Assembly: GCA_023429365.1 (NCBI GenBank)
Contig: JAEYVW010000393.1
Location: 1-10,320, forward strand
DNA length: 10,320 nucleotides
Origin: Bacteroidota bacterium
GTDB taxonomy: Bacteria > Bacteroidota > Bacteroidia > Chitinophagales > Chitinophagaceae
Direction: 5' to 3'
The notes beneath the pieces are model-generated. The model ran no database searches and was not told where the DNA came from. It saw only the letters and a program-made list of their open reading frames with translations. The position numbers were made by a program, and so were the translations under genes. This document shows, in pieces, positions 1 through 5,905 of this stretch (within the stretch, counting starts at the first letter, position 1; each line of letters begins with the position of its first letter).

Positions 1-420
1 GGGCCAGCCCGGCAAAACTGATGAGCTGGCGATGGTTCTGGGTGTACTTAAAGCCCTACTTTAAGACGATCAGCATGGCTGCTGCTCTTTTACCGATCCC
101 TTTGATGCTGCTTACATTTTTTAGTTGTTCGGGCTGCCATTGGATCAGCAACGCCTGCAGCTTTTGTTCCAGTTGTTTGATCTCTTTTTCCATGCACCTG
201 ATTATACTTTCCAGTGATCTGATCGTGTCTTTGCCTTGTACAGGAAGCAACAGCTGGTGGTGGATCCGTTTAATTTGCCCGGTATATTCCCGTATGGTGT
301 TATAAAGCTGCTTGCTCTCAAAGTAGGCACTGTCGGGCATTTGCCAGAATGCAGGCCGTTGTTGCATGGCATAGCGACATATCCAGGCTGCATCCTGGAC
401 CTTGTATGATGCATTTGCGC
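1..420 (-). pseudogene. IS110-family transposase remnant (copy 1)
   Basis: The minus-strand reading runs from a VQDAAWICRYA stretch (around 400-370) through a coiled-coil-like segment to LKNVSSIKGIGKRAAAML, the helix-hairpin-helix-like start of the Transposase_20 (PF02371) domain. It then meets an in-frame TAG at 56-58. Copy 2 has CAG at that codon, so this is a nonsense mutation. Beyond the stop the frame continues as GFKYTQNHRQLISFAGLA to the window edge. The first ~100 residues of an IS110 transposase (the RuvC-like DEDD domain with its first Asp and Glu) are absent: the frame upstream of VQDAAW runs into the noncoding IS end with no ATG. The gene is therefore inactive. The family assignment is firm; the upper limit of homology near 420 is approximate. 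Confidence 0.85.
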
Positions 421-465
421 TACTCCTCTTTTTCCGTGTTATTTTTGATAAAATGTTGTGGAATA

Positions 466-495
466 TTGAGTTAAAAAAATTGTTTTACTATTTTG
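466..495 (+). promoter_or_regulatory. Possible outward Bacteroidota-type promoter in IS end, copy 1
   Basis: TTG at 466-468 and TATTTTG at 489-495 are separated by 20 bases. This resembles the Bacteroidota -33 TTG / -7 TAnnTTTG promoter, although the -7 box is one base short. It points toward cassette 1, and the identical sequence precedes cassettes 3 and 5. It is inferred from pattern only. Confidence 0.3.
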
Positions 496-560
496 TGTAG
501 CGGATAATAGCGTAAATACAGCTGTTGGCTGTAATATTATTAAGACCCTACATTCAAAAA

Positions 561-1538
561 GTGAGACGACAAAAATCCTGGTTTTCCCGACAACATACCG
601 GGACATTAATCTTACTGACACTCTTAGTTATCGGGGTCATAGTTGCGACAATTTTCCTTGTAAGCAAGGCCAACAGTTCAGACAGAAAAATACTTCAGTT
701 AAATTTCATTGCACTTCTGGCAGGACTTGTGCTTGAATATCGACGAATATCGGAAAAATGGTCCACCGTTCTTTGGACAGCATTAGGAGCATACGTTTTA
801 AGTTTTTTTGCTTTTGCTAAAGGCAAAGGACAAAGAGTTTACATTTTTGAAGAACATTTAGAAATGTGGCCATATTACTTTTTAGGAGCATTTGTCATTA
901 TAGCAATGGCAGTACAGTATTCTGCCGTGACAAAAAAACTAACAGAAGGAGTAACATTGCTGTTGACGTTTGCGATTAATTATTGGATAATCGCTAACAA
1001 TTATTGGGATACTGGTTCAGTTTTCGTAAAAATTTTAATTTCTATAAATGTTATGCTTTCTCTGTTTTCGTTATTCAATGCTCTTTCCTATAAAACTCTA
1101 ACAAAGGGTGTGAGACTGATATTAAGCCTATGGAGTTCAGTCATAACATTAATACTGGCTACTGACAACTTTCTCAAACTTTACAAGTATCGTGACATTG
1201 AAAACTTACCGACATTCTCTGAAAGTACTTTTGTTTTCCTTGAATTTTTCTTATTAGGGATTTCAAGCATATACATAGCTCAAAATCTGACAATGGTAGG
1301 AGCATATTTGCCGGGCAAAAGATATATGGAGAGTGTTAGAGAAATGAACGAGGTGCATCTTGACAGATTTTCAAAAGAGCAAGTTTATATAGTTGACTCA
1401 ATTATTGTAATAATCATAAGTTTGACAGGATTCGCACTGAATTACTTTTTTCAGTTTCTTCCAACAAATTTTATGATTTGGGCAACGGTGACTGTTGCGC
1501 CTTTCTTACTTTATGTGACACACAGAATATTAAGGTGA
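561..1538 (+). CDS. Cassette 1: polytopic membrane protein of unknown function
   Basis: I do not recognise the family. The protein (325 aa from the GTG at 561) is almost entirely hydrophobic, with about nine or ten likely membrane helices. Examples are around residues 15-35, 65-85, 102-120, 153-175, 221-241 and 273-323. A basic N-terminus (RRQKSWFSR) suggests a cytoplasmic start. No ATG lies near the 5' end. A TTG at 525 would add 12 residues but overlaps the cassette boundary itself. The GTG at 561 sits at the same distance from an AGACCCTAC leader as the ATG of cassette 2, so I prefer it. The gene is a single-ORF unit: the boundary words GTTGGCTGTA (524-533) and TACAGCCAAC (1549-1558) are exact reverse complements. 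It is more AT-rich than mutS2 or susD, which suggests transfer. Confidence 0.75.
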   Translation: MRRQKSWFSRQHTGTLILLTLLVIGVIVATIFLVSKANSSDRKILQLNFIALLAGLVLEYRRISEKWSTVLWTALGAYVLSFFAFAKGKGQRVYIFEEHLEMWPYYFLGAFVIIAMAVQYSAVTKKLTEGVTLLLTFAINYWIIANNYWDTGSVFVKILISINVMLSLFSLFNALSYKTLTKGVRLILSLWSSVITLILATDNFLKLYKYRDIENLPTFSESTFVFLEFFLLGISSIYIAQNLTMVGAYLPGKRYMESVREMNEVHLDRFSKEQVYIVDSIIVIIISLTGFALNYFFQFLPTNFMIWATVTVAPFLLYVTHRILR

Positions 1539-1548
1539 CGAGAAATAC

Positions 1549-1745
1549 TACAGCCAACAGTCAGTTTTGCGTCAGCAGGGGGCGACGAATATTTCCTCAT
1601 CTTAGTACTACTATCAGCTACATATCCGGCTGACCGAACACAGATGAGCTACAGAATATATTTTCAACTTCAGTATCTTTAATCGGCTGCAGTTCCGGGC
1701 TGGACGATTTCCAAATGCCCTGCCGAACGCAAAGCCCTAACGTTA
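1549..1745 (+). repeat. attC-like recombination site 1 (cassette 1 | cassette 2)
   Basis: The site starts at the AAC end of cassette 1 (TACAGCCAAC, 1549-1558) and runs to the GTT that opens cassette 2 (1742-1744). Just inside, TTTGCGTCAGCAGGG (1566-1580) pairs with CCCTGCCGAACGCAAA (1718-1733), leaving one unpaired base on the right arm and one A-C mismatch. An extrahelical base in the stem is a feature of integron attC hairpins. The ~190 bp span is longer than most proteobacterial attC sites. I see no gene in it. The recombination role is inferred from layout. Confidence 0.6.
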
Positions 1746-1773
1746 GCGGTTACCTTGTAGACCCTACCTTACA

Positions 1774-2130
1774 ATGACAAAATTTAAGAAAGATATACAA
1801 CAATCTGACAGAGGGATTTCTCGAGTGTTCGAATTATTTACTGAAGTAATGGGATGGTTGCAAATAGTCGCTTCTCCACTTTTGATTGGACTTGCTATTG
1901 GGGCCATCATTTATTTCTCAAATCAGACAACGGTTAGACTAATTATTGGAATCGGGGTAGCCGTCTCTGGATTGATTGTGGGTATAATTTGGGCGACAAA
2001 GCAGTGGAAAGGAAAAGGAACGATATGGTTTATGTCAAGAATTATGGCGACACCTGAACTCGACAACCTTGAGGATGAAAATGATGAAACAACAGCAACA
2101 ACTAAGGAAATTGAAAACGGCAACCGCTAA
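1774..2130 (+). CDS. Cassette 2: small two-helix membrane protein, unknown function
   Basis: A 118-residue protein that I do not recognise. A polar N-terminus (TKFKKDIQQSDRG) is followed by two hydrophobic segments, about residues 29-48 (ASPLLIGLAIGAIIYF region) and 54-73 (VRLIIGIGVAVSGLIVGIIW). The tail is acidic and threonine-rich (DNLEDENDETTATTKE). The ATG at 1774 follows the cassette boundary by 32 bases, with the AGACCCTAC leader (1759-1767) between. The stop codon TAA (2128-2130) lies inside the closing boundary word GGCAACCGCTAAT (2119-2131), which is the reverse complement, with minor changes, of the opening word GTTAGCGGTTACC (1742-1754). Such tight packing of ORF to boundary is typical of integron cassettes. 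An IS110 remnant follows directly. Confidence 0.75.
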   Translation: MTKFKKDIQQSDRGISRVFELFTEVMGWLQIVASPLLIGLAIGAIIYFSNQTTVRLIIGIGVAVSGLIVGIIWATKQWKGKGTIWFMSRIMATPELDNLEDENDETTATTKEIENGNR

Positions 2131-2161
2131 TATGAACTGTGTAAAAAAAAAGCCAGGTTTT

Positions 2162-2845
2162 TTATGGTTCAGATGAACAGAAATGTGGTTGATATAAACT
2201 GTTGTTTCTTACTACCGCAAATACCTGTTTTAAAAGTTTATTGCACACGGCAGTGAGCGCATGTTTCCCGGTTTTTCCGTTTGCTCTTAGACGGTCATAC
2301 AAGGCCTTACAAGCGGTGTTTGTTTTCATGGCATTTATGCTGCACATATATAGCACATCCCTTAAGTTTTTGCCTCCCCGCTTGTAGATCCTGGGCTTAC
2401 CCTGGATGCGACTGCCACTGCTGTATTGCGTCGGGGCCAGCCCGGCAAAACTGATGAGCTGGCGATGGTTCTGGGTGTACTTAAAGCCCTGCATAAAGAC
2501 GATCAGCATGACTGCTGCTCTTTTACAGATCCCTTTGATGCTGCTTACATTTTTTAGTTGTTCGGGCTGCCATTGGATCAGCAAAGCCTGCAGCTTTTGT
2601 TCCAGTCGTTTGATCTCTTTTTCTATGCACCTGATTATTCTATCCAGTGACCTGATCGTGTCTTTGCCTGGCACAGGAAGCAACAGCTGGTTGTGGATCC
2701 GTTTGATTTGCCCGGTATATTACCATATGGTGTTATAAAGCTGTTTGCTCTCAAAGTAGGCACTGTCGGACATTTGCCAGAATGCAGGCCGCTGTTGCAT
2801 GGCATAGCGGCATATCCAGGCTGCATCCTGGACATTGTATGATGT
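2162..2845 (-). pseudogene. IS110-family transposase remnant (copy 2)
   Basis: The C-terminal half is intact: a charged helical segment, then LKNVSSIKGI and the Transposase_20 core YSSGSRIQGKPRIYKRGG, followed by LRDVLYMCSI. The serine-rich YSSGSR motif holds the expected catalytic serine of IS110 transposases. An in-frame TAA at 2720-2722 (GAA in copy 1) separates this from the N-terminal remnant SYNVQDAAWICRYA...MSDSAYFESKQLYNTI. The RuvC-like DEDD domain is almost wholly missing. Only the last Asp of the KTDxxDA motif survives, and Asn stands where the preceding Asp is expected. Transposition could only occur with a helper element. The stop at the C-terminal end is TAA just before the IS left end. 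Confidence 0.87.
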
Positions 2846-2953
2846 ATTTACGCTACTCCGCTGTTTCCGTGTTATTTTTGATAAAATGTTGTGGAATATT
2901 GAGTTAAAAAAATTGTTTTACTATTTTGTGTAGCGGATAATAGCGTAAATACA
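2843..2953 (-). other. Candidate bridge-RNA-type noncoding end of IS110 element
   Basis: This AT-rich noncoding segment lies 5' of the transposase remnant and is bounded by a 13-bp perfect inverted repeat. Its last 84 bases (2871-2954) are identical in copies 1 and 3, while the coding remnants have diverged. IS110-group elements express a structured bridge RNA from this position. That assignment here is inference; I could not fold the RNA or match its loops to targets. Confidence 0.35.
2899..2928 (+). promoter_or_regulatory. Possible outward promoter in IS end, copy 2
   Basis: Same TTG (2899-2901), 20-base spacer and TATTTTG (2922-2928) as in copy 1. It points toward cassette 3, whose ATG is at 3006. 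Pattern-based only. Confidence 0.3.
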
Positions 2954-3005
2954 GGTGTTGTATGCTATGTTTAAAATGTCTCGTGCCTTTAGCATGATCT
3001 AATAA

Positions 3006-3470
3006 ATGAACCTACTTAATGTCAGCTTTGGAATTTATGCGTTCATGCCACTTGGTTGGCTTTTCATGGCATTTGTCATTCTACTTGAATGTTTCGGTAT
3101 TACACGAATGCTGACTCCAAGATGGAAAGACAAGAGAATTTATATCAGGACGACGTTGACAAATGCCATAAGCGGAATAGTCGGGATTGTAGCTTCAATG
3201 ATTTTAAATGGCGGCTGGTATCTGATTGTTTGGTTTCCTTGGGTTAGTAGTAATGAAGTCGATCTTTCTCAAGGACTCGATCATTTACGGCCACTCATAA
3301 TTTATTATTTCGCTGCCTTCTTGCTTACATTGATAATTGAGGTAAATCTAAACGTTTTATTTTTCCACAAATATTATACGGTAAAAAAAATCGTTGTTGC
3401 CACTTTACTTGCAAACACCCTTGGCTACGCAGTAGGTAGTTTGGTATTGTATTCTTATAGTTTCCGTTGA
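3006..3470 (+). CDS. Cassette 3: four-helix membrane protein, unknown function
   Basis: A 154-residue integral membrane protein that I cannot place in a family. Likely helices lie near residues 10-33, 50-75, 95-120 and 128-150. A basic loop (TPRWKDKRIYIR) follows the first helix and HKYYTVKK precedes the last. The ATG at 3006 comes 49 bases after the boundary; no Shine-Dalgarno is visible, as usual in this phylum. The unit opens with GTTGTATGCTATG (2957-2969) and closes with CACAGCATACAAC (3475-3487), five bases after the stop. These words are reverse complements except for one base. Upstream is IS110 copy 2; downstream is attC-like site 2. Confidence 0.78.
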   Translation: MNLLNVSFGIYAFMPLGWLFMAFVILLECFGITRMLTPRWKDKRIYIRTTLTNAISGIVGIVASMILNGGWYLIVWFPWVSSNEVDLSQGLDHLRPLIIYYFAAFLLTLIIEVNLNVLFFHKYYTVKKIVVATLLANTLGYAVGSLVLYSYSFR

Positions 3471-3474
3471 AAAA

Positions 3475-3679
3475 CACAGCATACAACAAGGGGTTTTCTG
3501 CTATGCTGGCTTCAGAACATATCCTCATCGACATATCGCTAATCAAATGCAGTCCCAACTGAACGAACATAACCAAGCTTTGGGTTATGCCATCAGCTTT
3601 ATATCTTTGATCAGCAACAGTCCCGGGCAACAGTAACACAGACTATCAGTACAGCAGAAAGCACTGGACGTAGGGCGAA
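3475..3679 (+). repeat. attC-like recombination site 2 (cassette 3 | cassette 4)
   Basis: The site runs from the closing word of cassette 3 to GTAGGGCGAA (3670-3679), which opens cassette 4. GTTTTCTGCTATGC (3493-3506) pairs with GTACAGCAGAAAGC (3649-3662): 11 Watson-Crick pairs, two G-T pairs and one A-C mismatch. Just inside the stem it shares TAACACAGACT (3634-3644) exactly with attC-like site 3 (5185-5195). CATATCCTCATCGACA (3518-3533) matches CATGTCCTGGTCGACA (5103-5118) at 13 of 16 bases. The sites therefore belong to one family. The opening GTA instead of GTT is unusual and may be a mutated crossover point. Confidence 0.6.
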
Positions 3680-3685
3680 TTTTTT

Positions 3686-4177
3686 ATGAACATTCCATTT
3701 CTATTAGGATTTATCACACTGGCTGTCCTAAGCTCCTGTGTTTTCACCGATAAGAACACCACAACCATTGATGAAACTGACAACTCTACCAAGATTCAGT
3801 ATGCCTTTATTGCTGATATACAACAAAAAGGTGATTCAACGTTTATACTTGCTGATTACATTCAATACTTAACTGGAGACTCGGCTATTGCTGCGGCAAT
3901 TAGAGAAGGAGCAGCTGACACAGCACAAATGGATGGAAAAACAATTGTTGGAGTTCCCAACGACTACTATATCGTAAACAGCAACCCAAAGCTAAGAAAC
4001 CTCCGCATCGACAATCTTTGCGAATTTGACCTTTTACTATGGTTAGACAGAGTACACACAGAAAAAGTAGACAACTCACTGGCGTCGCTAAAGAAAATTT
4101 ACCAAGACGCTCCTTTCATTCTTACTCTGGATAACGAAGAAACCGTAGTCCGAATCGAAGAAGTATTTATTCCATAG
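3686..4177 (+). CDS. Cassette 4: putative lipoprotein, unknown function
   Basis: A 163-residue protein with a short signal peptide (NIPFLLGFITLAV) and a lipobox L15-S16-S17-C18, so it is predicted to be lipid-anchored. The mature part contains ADYIQYLTGDSAIAAA and GVPNDYYIVNSNPKLRNL. I have an impression of a widespread family of small secreted proteins with a YxxYLTG...AIAAA and PNDYYIxNxNPKLR pattern, but I cannot name it with confidence. No catalytic motif is evident. The ATG lies 7 bases after the opening word GTAGGGCGAA. The closing word TTCGCCCAAC (4186-4195) follows the stop by 8 bases, and complementarity to the opening extends into the adjoining A/T run. IS110 copy 3 follows at once. 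Confidence 0.8.
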   Translation: MNIPFLLGFITLAVLSSCVFTDKNTTTIDETDNSTKIQYAFIADIQQKGDSTFILADYIQYLTGDSAIAAAIREGAADTAQMDGKTIVGVPNDYYIVNSNPKLRNLRIDNLCEFDLLLWLDRVHTEKVDNSLASLKKIYQDAPFILTLDNEETVVRIEEVFIP

Positions 4178-4239
4178 CAAAAACCTTCGCCCAACATGAA
4201 CTGTGTAAAAAACCAAGAAAAAAGCCAGGTTTTTTATGG

Positions 4240-4450
4240 CCTGATCGCGTCCTTGCCTGGCACAGGAAGCAACCGAAGACTATGCAGCTGGTTGTGGATC
4301 CGTTAATTTGCCCGGTATATTCCCGTATGGTGTTATAAAGCTGCTTGCTCTCAAAGTAGGCACTGTCGGGCATTTGCCAGAATACGGGACGCTGGTCTAT
4401 GGCATAGCGGCATATCCAGGCTGCATCCTGGACATTGTATGAAGCATTTA
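4240..4450 (-). pseudogene. IS110-family transposase fragment (copy 3)
   Basis: On the minus strand this preserves VQDAAWICRYA, then MPDSAYFESKQLYNTIREYT and a short part of the linker. A one-base deletion near 4302 relative to copies 1 and 2 shifts the frame, and the rest of the gene, including the catalytic-serine domain, is deleted. It cannot encode a functional transposase. Confidence 0.8.
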
Positions 4451-4498
4451 TGCTACCCCTCTTTTTCCGCGTTATTTTTGATAAAATGTTGTGGAATA

Positions 4499-4528
4499 TT
4501 GAGTTAAAAAAATTGTTTTACTATTTTG
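4499..4528 (+). promoter_or_regulatory. Possible outward promoter in IS end, copy 3
   Basis: Identical TTG (4499-4501), 20-base spacer and TATTTTG (4522-4528), pointing toward cassette 5 (ATG at 4583). Pattern-based only. Confidence 0.3.
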
Positions 4529-4582
4529 TGTAGCGGATAATAGCGTAAATACAGCTGTTAGCGGGCATTGTTTAGCAAGACC

Positions 4583-5056
4583 ATGTATCAAAGAATATTT
4601 ATACCAATTTTTACGCTTTTCCTTATCCCACTCTCATTTCTTGAAACTTACATTGATCCTACAGGCACTTATATCCTTGATGAAAAAACGGAACGGAGTG
4701 GAGATGATATCTATGGCTACACTGGACAAATTCAAGTCAAAAAAATTGCAGTCGACACGATCGTAATGACATTTGAAGTGAATAAAGGAGCTCCGAGTTA
4801 TAATTCAGGGTCTTTTGTGGATACTCTGAACTATAACAACAATATAGCGATTTACAACAACGCGGAATTTGACAGTACTTGTAAAATCACTTTCTCTTTT
4901 ACCAAGAAAGGAGTGGTTGTGAAGGAGGAGACGGATAATCCCAATTTTGGCTGCGACTTTGGCCATGCAGTCTTCGCCGATGGCTTTTTCAAAAAAACCT
5001 CCAGTAAAACGCCTATACTAGTGGAACCTTTGACCGGAGAAAAACTAGAACAATAA
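4583..5056 (+). CDS. Cassette 5: small exported protein, unknown function
   Basis: A 157-residue protein starting at the ATG at 4583. A TTG at 4568 in the same frame is closer to the cassette boundary but overlaps the leader AAGACC (4577-4582), so it is less likely. The N-terminus YQRIFIPIFTLFLIPLSFLE is a good signal peptide with no lipobox cysteine. The mature part is rich in alternating polar and hydrophobic residues (beta-strand-like). It ends with a CDFGHAVFADGFFKK motif, which I have the impression of having seen in uncharacterised secreted bacterial proteins. Two cysteines (in DSTCKI and FGCDFG) could form a disulfide. The unit opens with GTTAGCGGG (4557-4565) and closes with CCCGCTAAC (5064-5072), an exact inverted match. 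Confidence 0.78.
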   Translation: MYQRIFIPIFTLFLIPLSFLETYIDPTGTYILDEKTERSGDDIYGYTGQIQVKKIAVDTIVMTFEVNKGAPSYNSGSFVDTLNYNNNIAIYNNAEFDSTCKITFSFTKKGVVVKEETDNPNFGCDFGHAVFADGFFKKTSSKTPILVEPLTGEKLEQ

Positions 5057-5063
5057 ACAACGA

Positions 5064-5226
5064 CCCGCTAACGGGCGGTTTGGCACAATGGCGGGTTCGG
5101 TGCATGTCCTGGTCGACAGTAATTCTGTTGCACTTTTGTACATTGGCCGTAAATTGGAAAAGTTACGACCTGGCCGAGCGACATTAACACAGACTGCCGC
5201 CCCTGCGCCAAGCCGTTTTCCGTTAG
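5064..5226 (+). repeat. attC-like recombination site 3 (cassette 5 | cassette 6)
   Basis: This is the clearest of the three. CGGTTTGGCACAATGGCGG (5076-5094) pairs with CCGCCCCTGCGCCAAGCCG (5197-5215): 15 Watson-Crick pairs and one G-T pair over 19 positions. It is bracketed by CCCGCTAAC (5064-5072) and GTTAG (5222-5226). The inner core TAACACAGACT and the TCCT..TCGACA block are shared with site 2. Open frames that cross it on both strands are by-products of the palindrome, not genes. Confidence 0.65.
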
Positions 5227-5250
5227 TAATAAGCTTATCAGCAACTCTAT

Positions 5251-5889
5251 ATGATTTCAACAGAAAACTTAACGATACTCCCCGACAGACAGAAACTTTA
5301 CCAAATTTGCAAAAGCATTTCTGTGTTGGACGCAATTTTTGCTGAAGAATGGATAGACCGTTATTATTCTTTTCAAAGCAAGTGGTCGGACGCAGAAGAA
5401 TTCTTTGAAATGCGTAATGGTAAAGGTGACCAGGTATTAATTCTTTTTCAAAACGACGGTTGTGTTATTAATGGCATGACACATGAGTATTATCCTAAGG
5501 ACAAGAGCAAACTTGTAAATGGGCTTCCCGACAAATATCATGAATTCATTTTTGGTGAGCCAGTAAATTCTATTGGTACTACTTTTTGTATTTGGACAAA
5601 TGCCAACTTAAAGTGGACAATTGGAGAAATTGCAGACTTCAATGATGGTTCATCAGAGGTGTTAAACATTTTTGACTGCAACCCAAAGACATATTTAAAT
5701 TGGGCAACAGAATATTTTGAAATTGAGTTTCAAGATGACGACTCTGCTTTGAATACAATAAGACAAATTTATCAAGGCGACACATTAACAAGGGCTATGG
5801 TCTATTCGCTTAACAAAGGTTTTGAGCATTGGCAACAGCTAAGCGACGATTTAAAAGAAATAAACTATACCTCAAACTTTGACAACTAA
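5251..5889 (+). CDS. Cassette 6: soluble protein of unknown function
   Basis: A 212-residue protein with no signal peptide or membrane helix, acidic and rich in aromatic residues. It contains WIDRYYSFQSKWSDAEE, then GDQVLILFQNDGCVINGM and later WATEYFEIEF. I do not recognise the family. Its size and composition would fit an immunity-type or SMI1/KNR4-like fold, but I see no diagnostic motif and give that little weight. The ATG at 5251 lies 29 bases after the boundary GTTAGTAATAAGCTT. The closing words AAGCCTACCGCTAAC (5891-5905) pair only partly with the opening, through GTTAG and AGCTT. This suggests drift or that the 5' boundary comes from another cassette. It is the last recognisable unit. 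Confidence 0.8.
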   Translation: MISTENLTILPDRQKLYQICKSISVLDAIFAEEWIDRYYSFQSKWSDAEEFFEMRNGKGDQVLILFQNDGCVINGMTHEYYPKDKSKLVNGLPDKYHEFIFGEPVNSIGTTFCIWTNANLKWTIGEIADFNDGSSEVLNIFDCNPKTYLNWATEYFEIEFQDDDSALNTIRQIYQGDTLTRAMVYSLNKGFEHWQQLSDDLKEINYTSNFDN

Positions 5890-5905
5890 AAAGCCTACCG
5901 CTAAC

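Larger units (their letters stand above)
1..523 (-). mobile_element. IS110-family element copy 1, decayed, cut by window edge
   Basis: This is the first of three related IS110-family remnants. Its right end lies at about 523, directly before the GTT that opens cassette 1. Positions 438-521 are identical to the same end of copies 2 and 3. The rest is a transposase remnant on the minus strand, closely similar to copy 2. The left end is outside the window. No flanking target duplication can be seen, as is normal for IS110 elements. Confidence 0.85.
2132..2956 (-). mobile_element. IS110-family element copy 2, most complete of the three
   Basis: About 825 bp. The left end ATGAACTGTGTAAAAAA is shared with copy 3 (4196), and the right end ...GCGTAAATACAG[C/G]T is shared with all copies. 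It lies between the CTAAT that closes cassette 2 and the GTTGTATGC that opens cassette 3, with no trace of an attC-like hairpin. On the coding (minus) strand the noncoding stretch upstream of the transposase remnant is ~110 bp and the one downstream is only ~30 bp. This is the IS110-group arrangement, in which the 5' noncoding region encodes the bridge RNA. A 13-bp perfect inverted repeat, 2843-2855 and 2941-2953 (TGTATTTACGCTA / TAGCGTAAATACA), brackets that stretch. Confidence 0.88.
4196..4556 (-). mobile_element. IS110-family element copy 3, internally deleted
   Basis: Only ~360 bp remain. The left end ATGAACTGTGTAAAAAA and the right 84 bp (4471-4554) match copy 2, but about 480 bp of the transposase C-terminal half is missing between 4239 and 4240. 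An extra ~11 bp lies near 4275-4285. The element sits exactly between the CCCAAC that closes cassette 4 and the GTTAGCGGGC that opens cassette 5. It resembles a MITE-like deletion derivative. Confidence 0.85.

Noticed and set aside
21..305. Open frame on the + strand across IS copy 1, with a related one at 2406-2738
   Set aside because: Both are antisense shadows of the transposase remnant, whose protein similarity is on the minus strand.
525..560. TTG at 525 as start of the cassette 1 protein
   Set aside because: It lies inside the cassette boundary word; the GTG at 561 aligns with the start of cassette 2 relative to the shared leader.
2132..2956. A functional IS110 element
   Set aside because: The transposase lacks its catalytic N-terminal domain and has an in-frame TAA at 2720-2722.
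5045..5345. Overlapping open frames on both strands across attC-like site 3
   Set aside because: They run through the palindrome and both flanking boundaries, have no family features, and conflict with cassettes 5 and 6.
1..5905. A classical integron with integrase and attI
   Set aside because: No tyrosine recombinase, attI or Pc promoter is visible, and most boundary words deviate from RYYYAAC/GTTRRRY; only an integrase-free, attC-like array is supported here.
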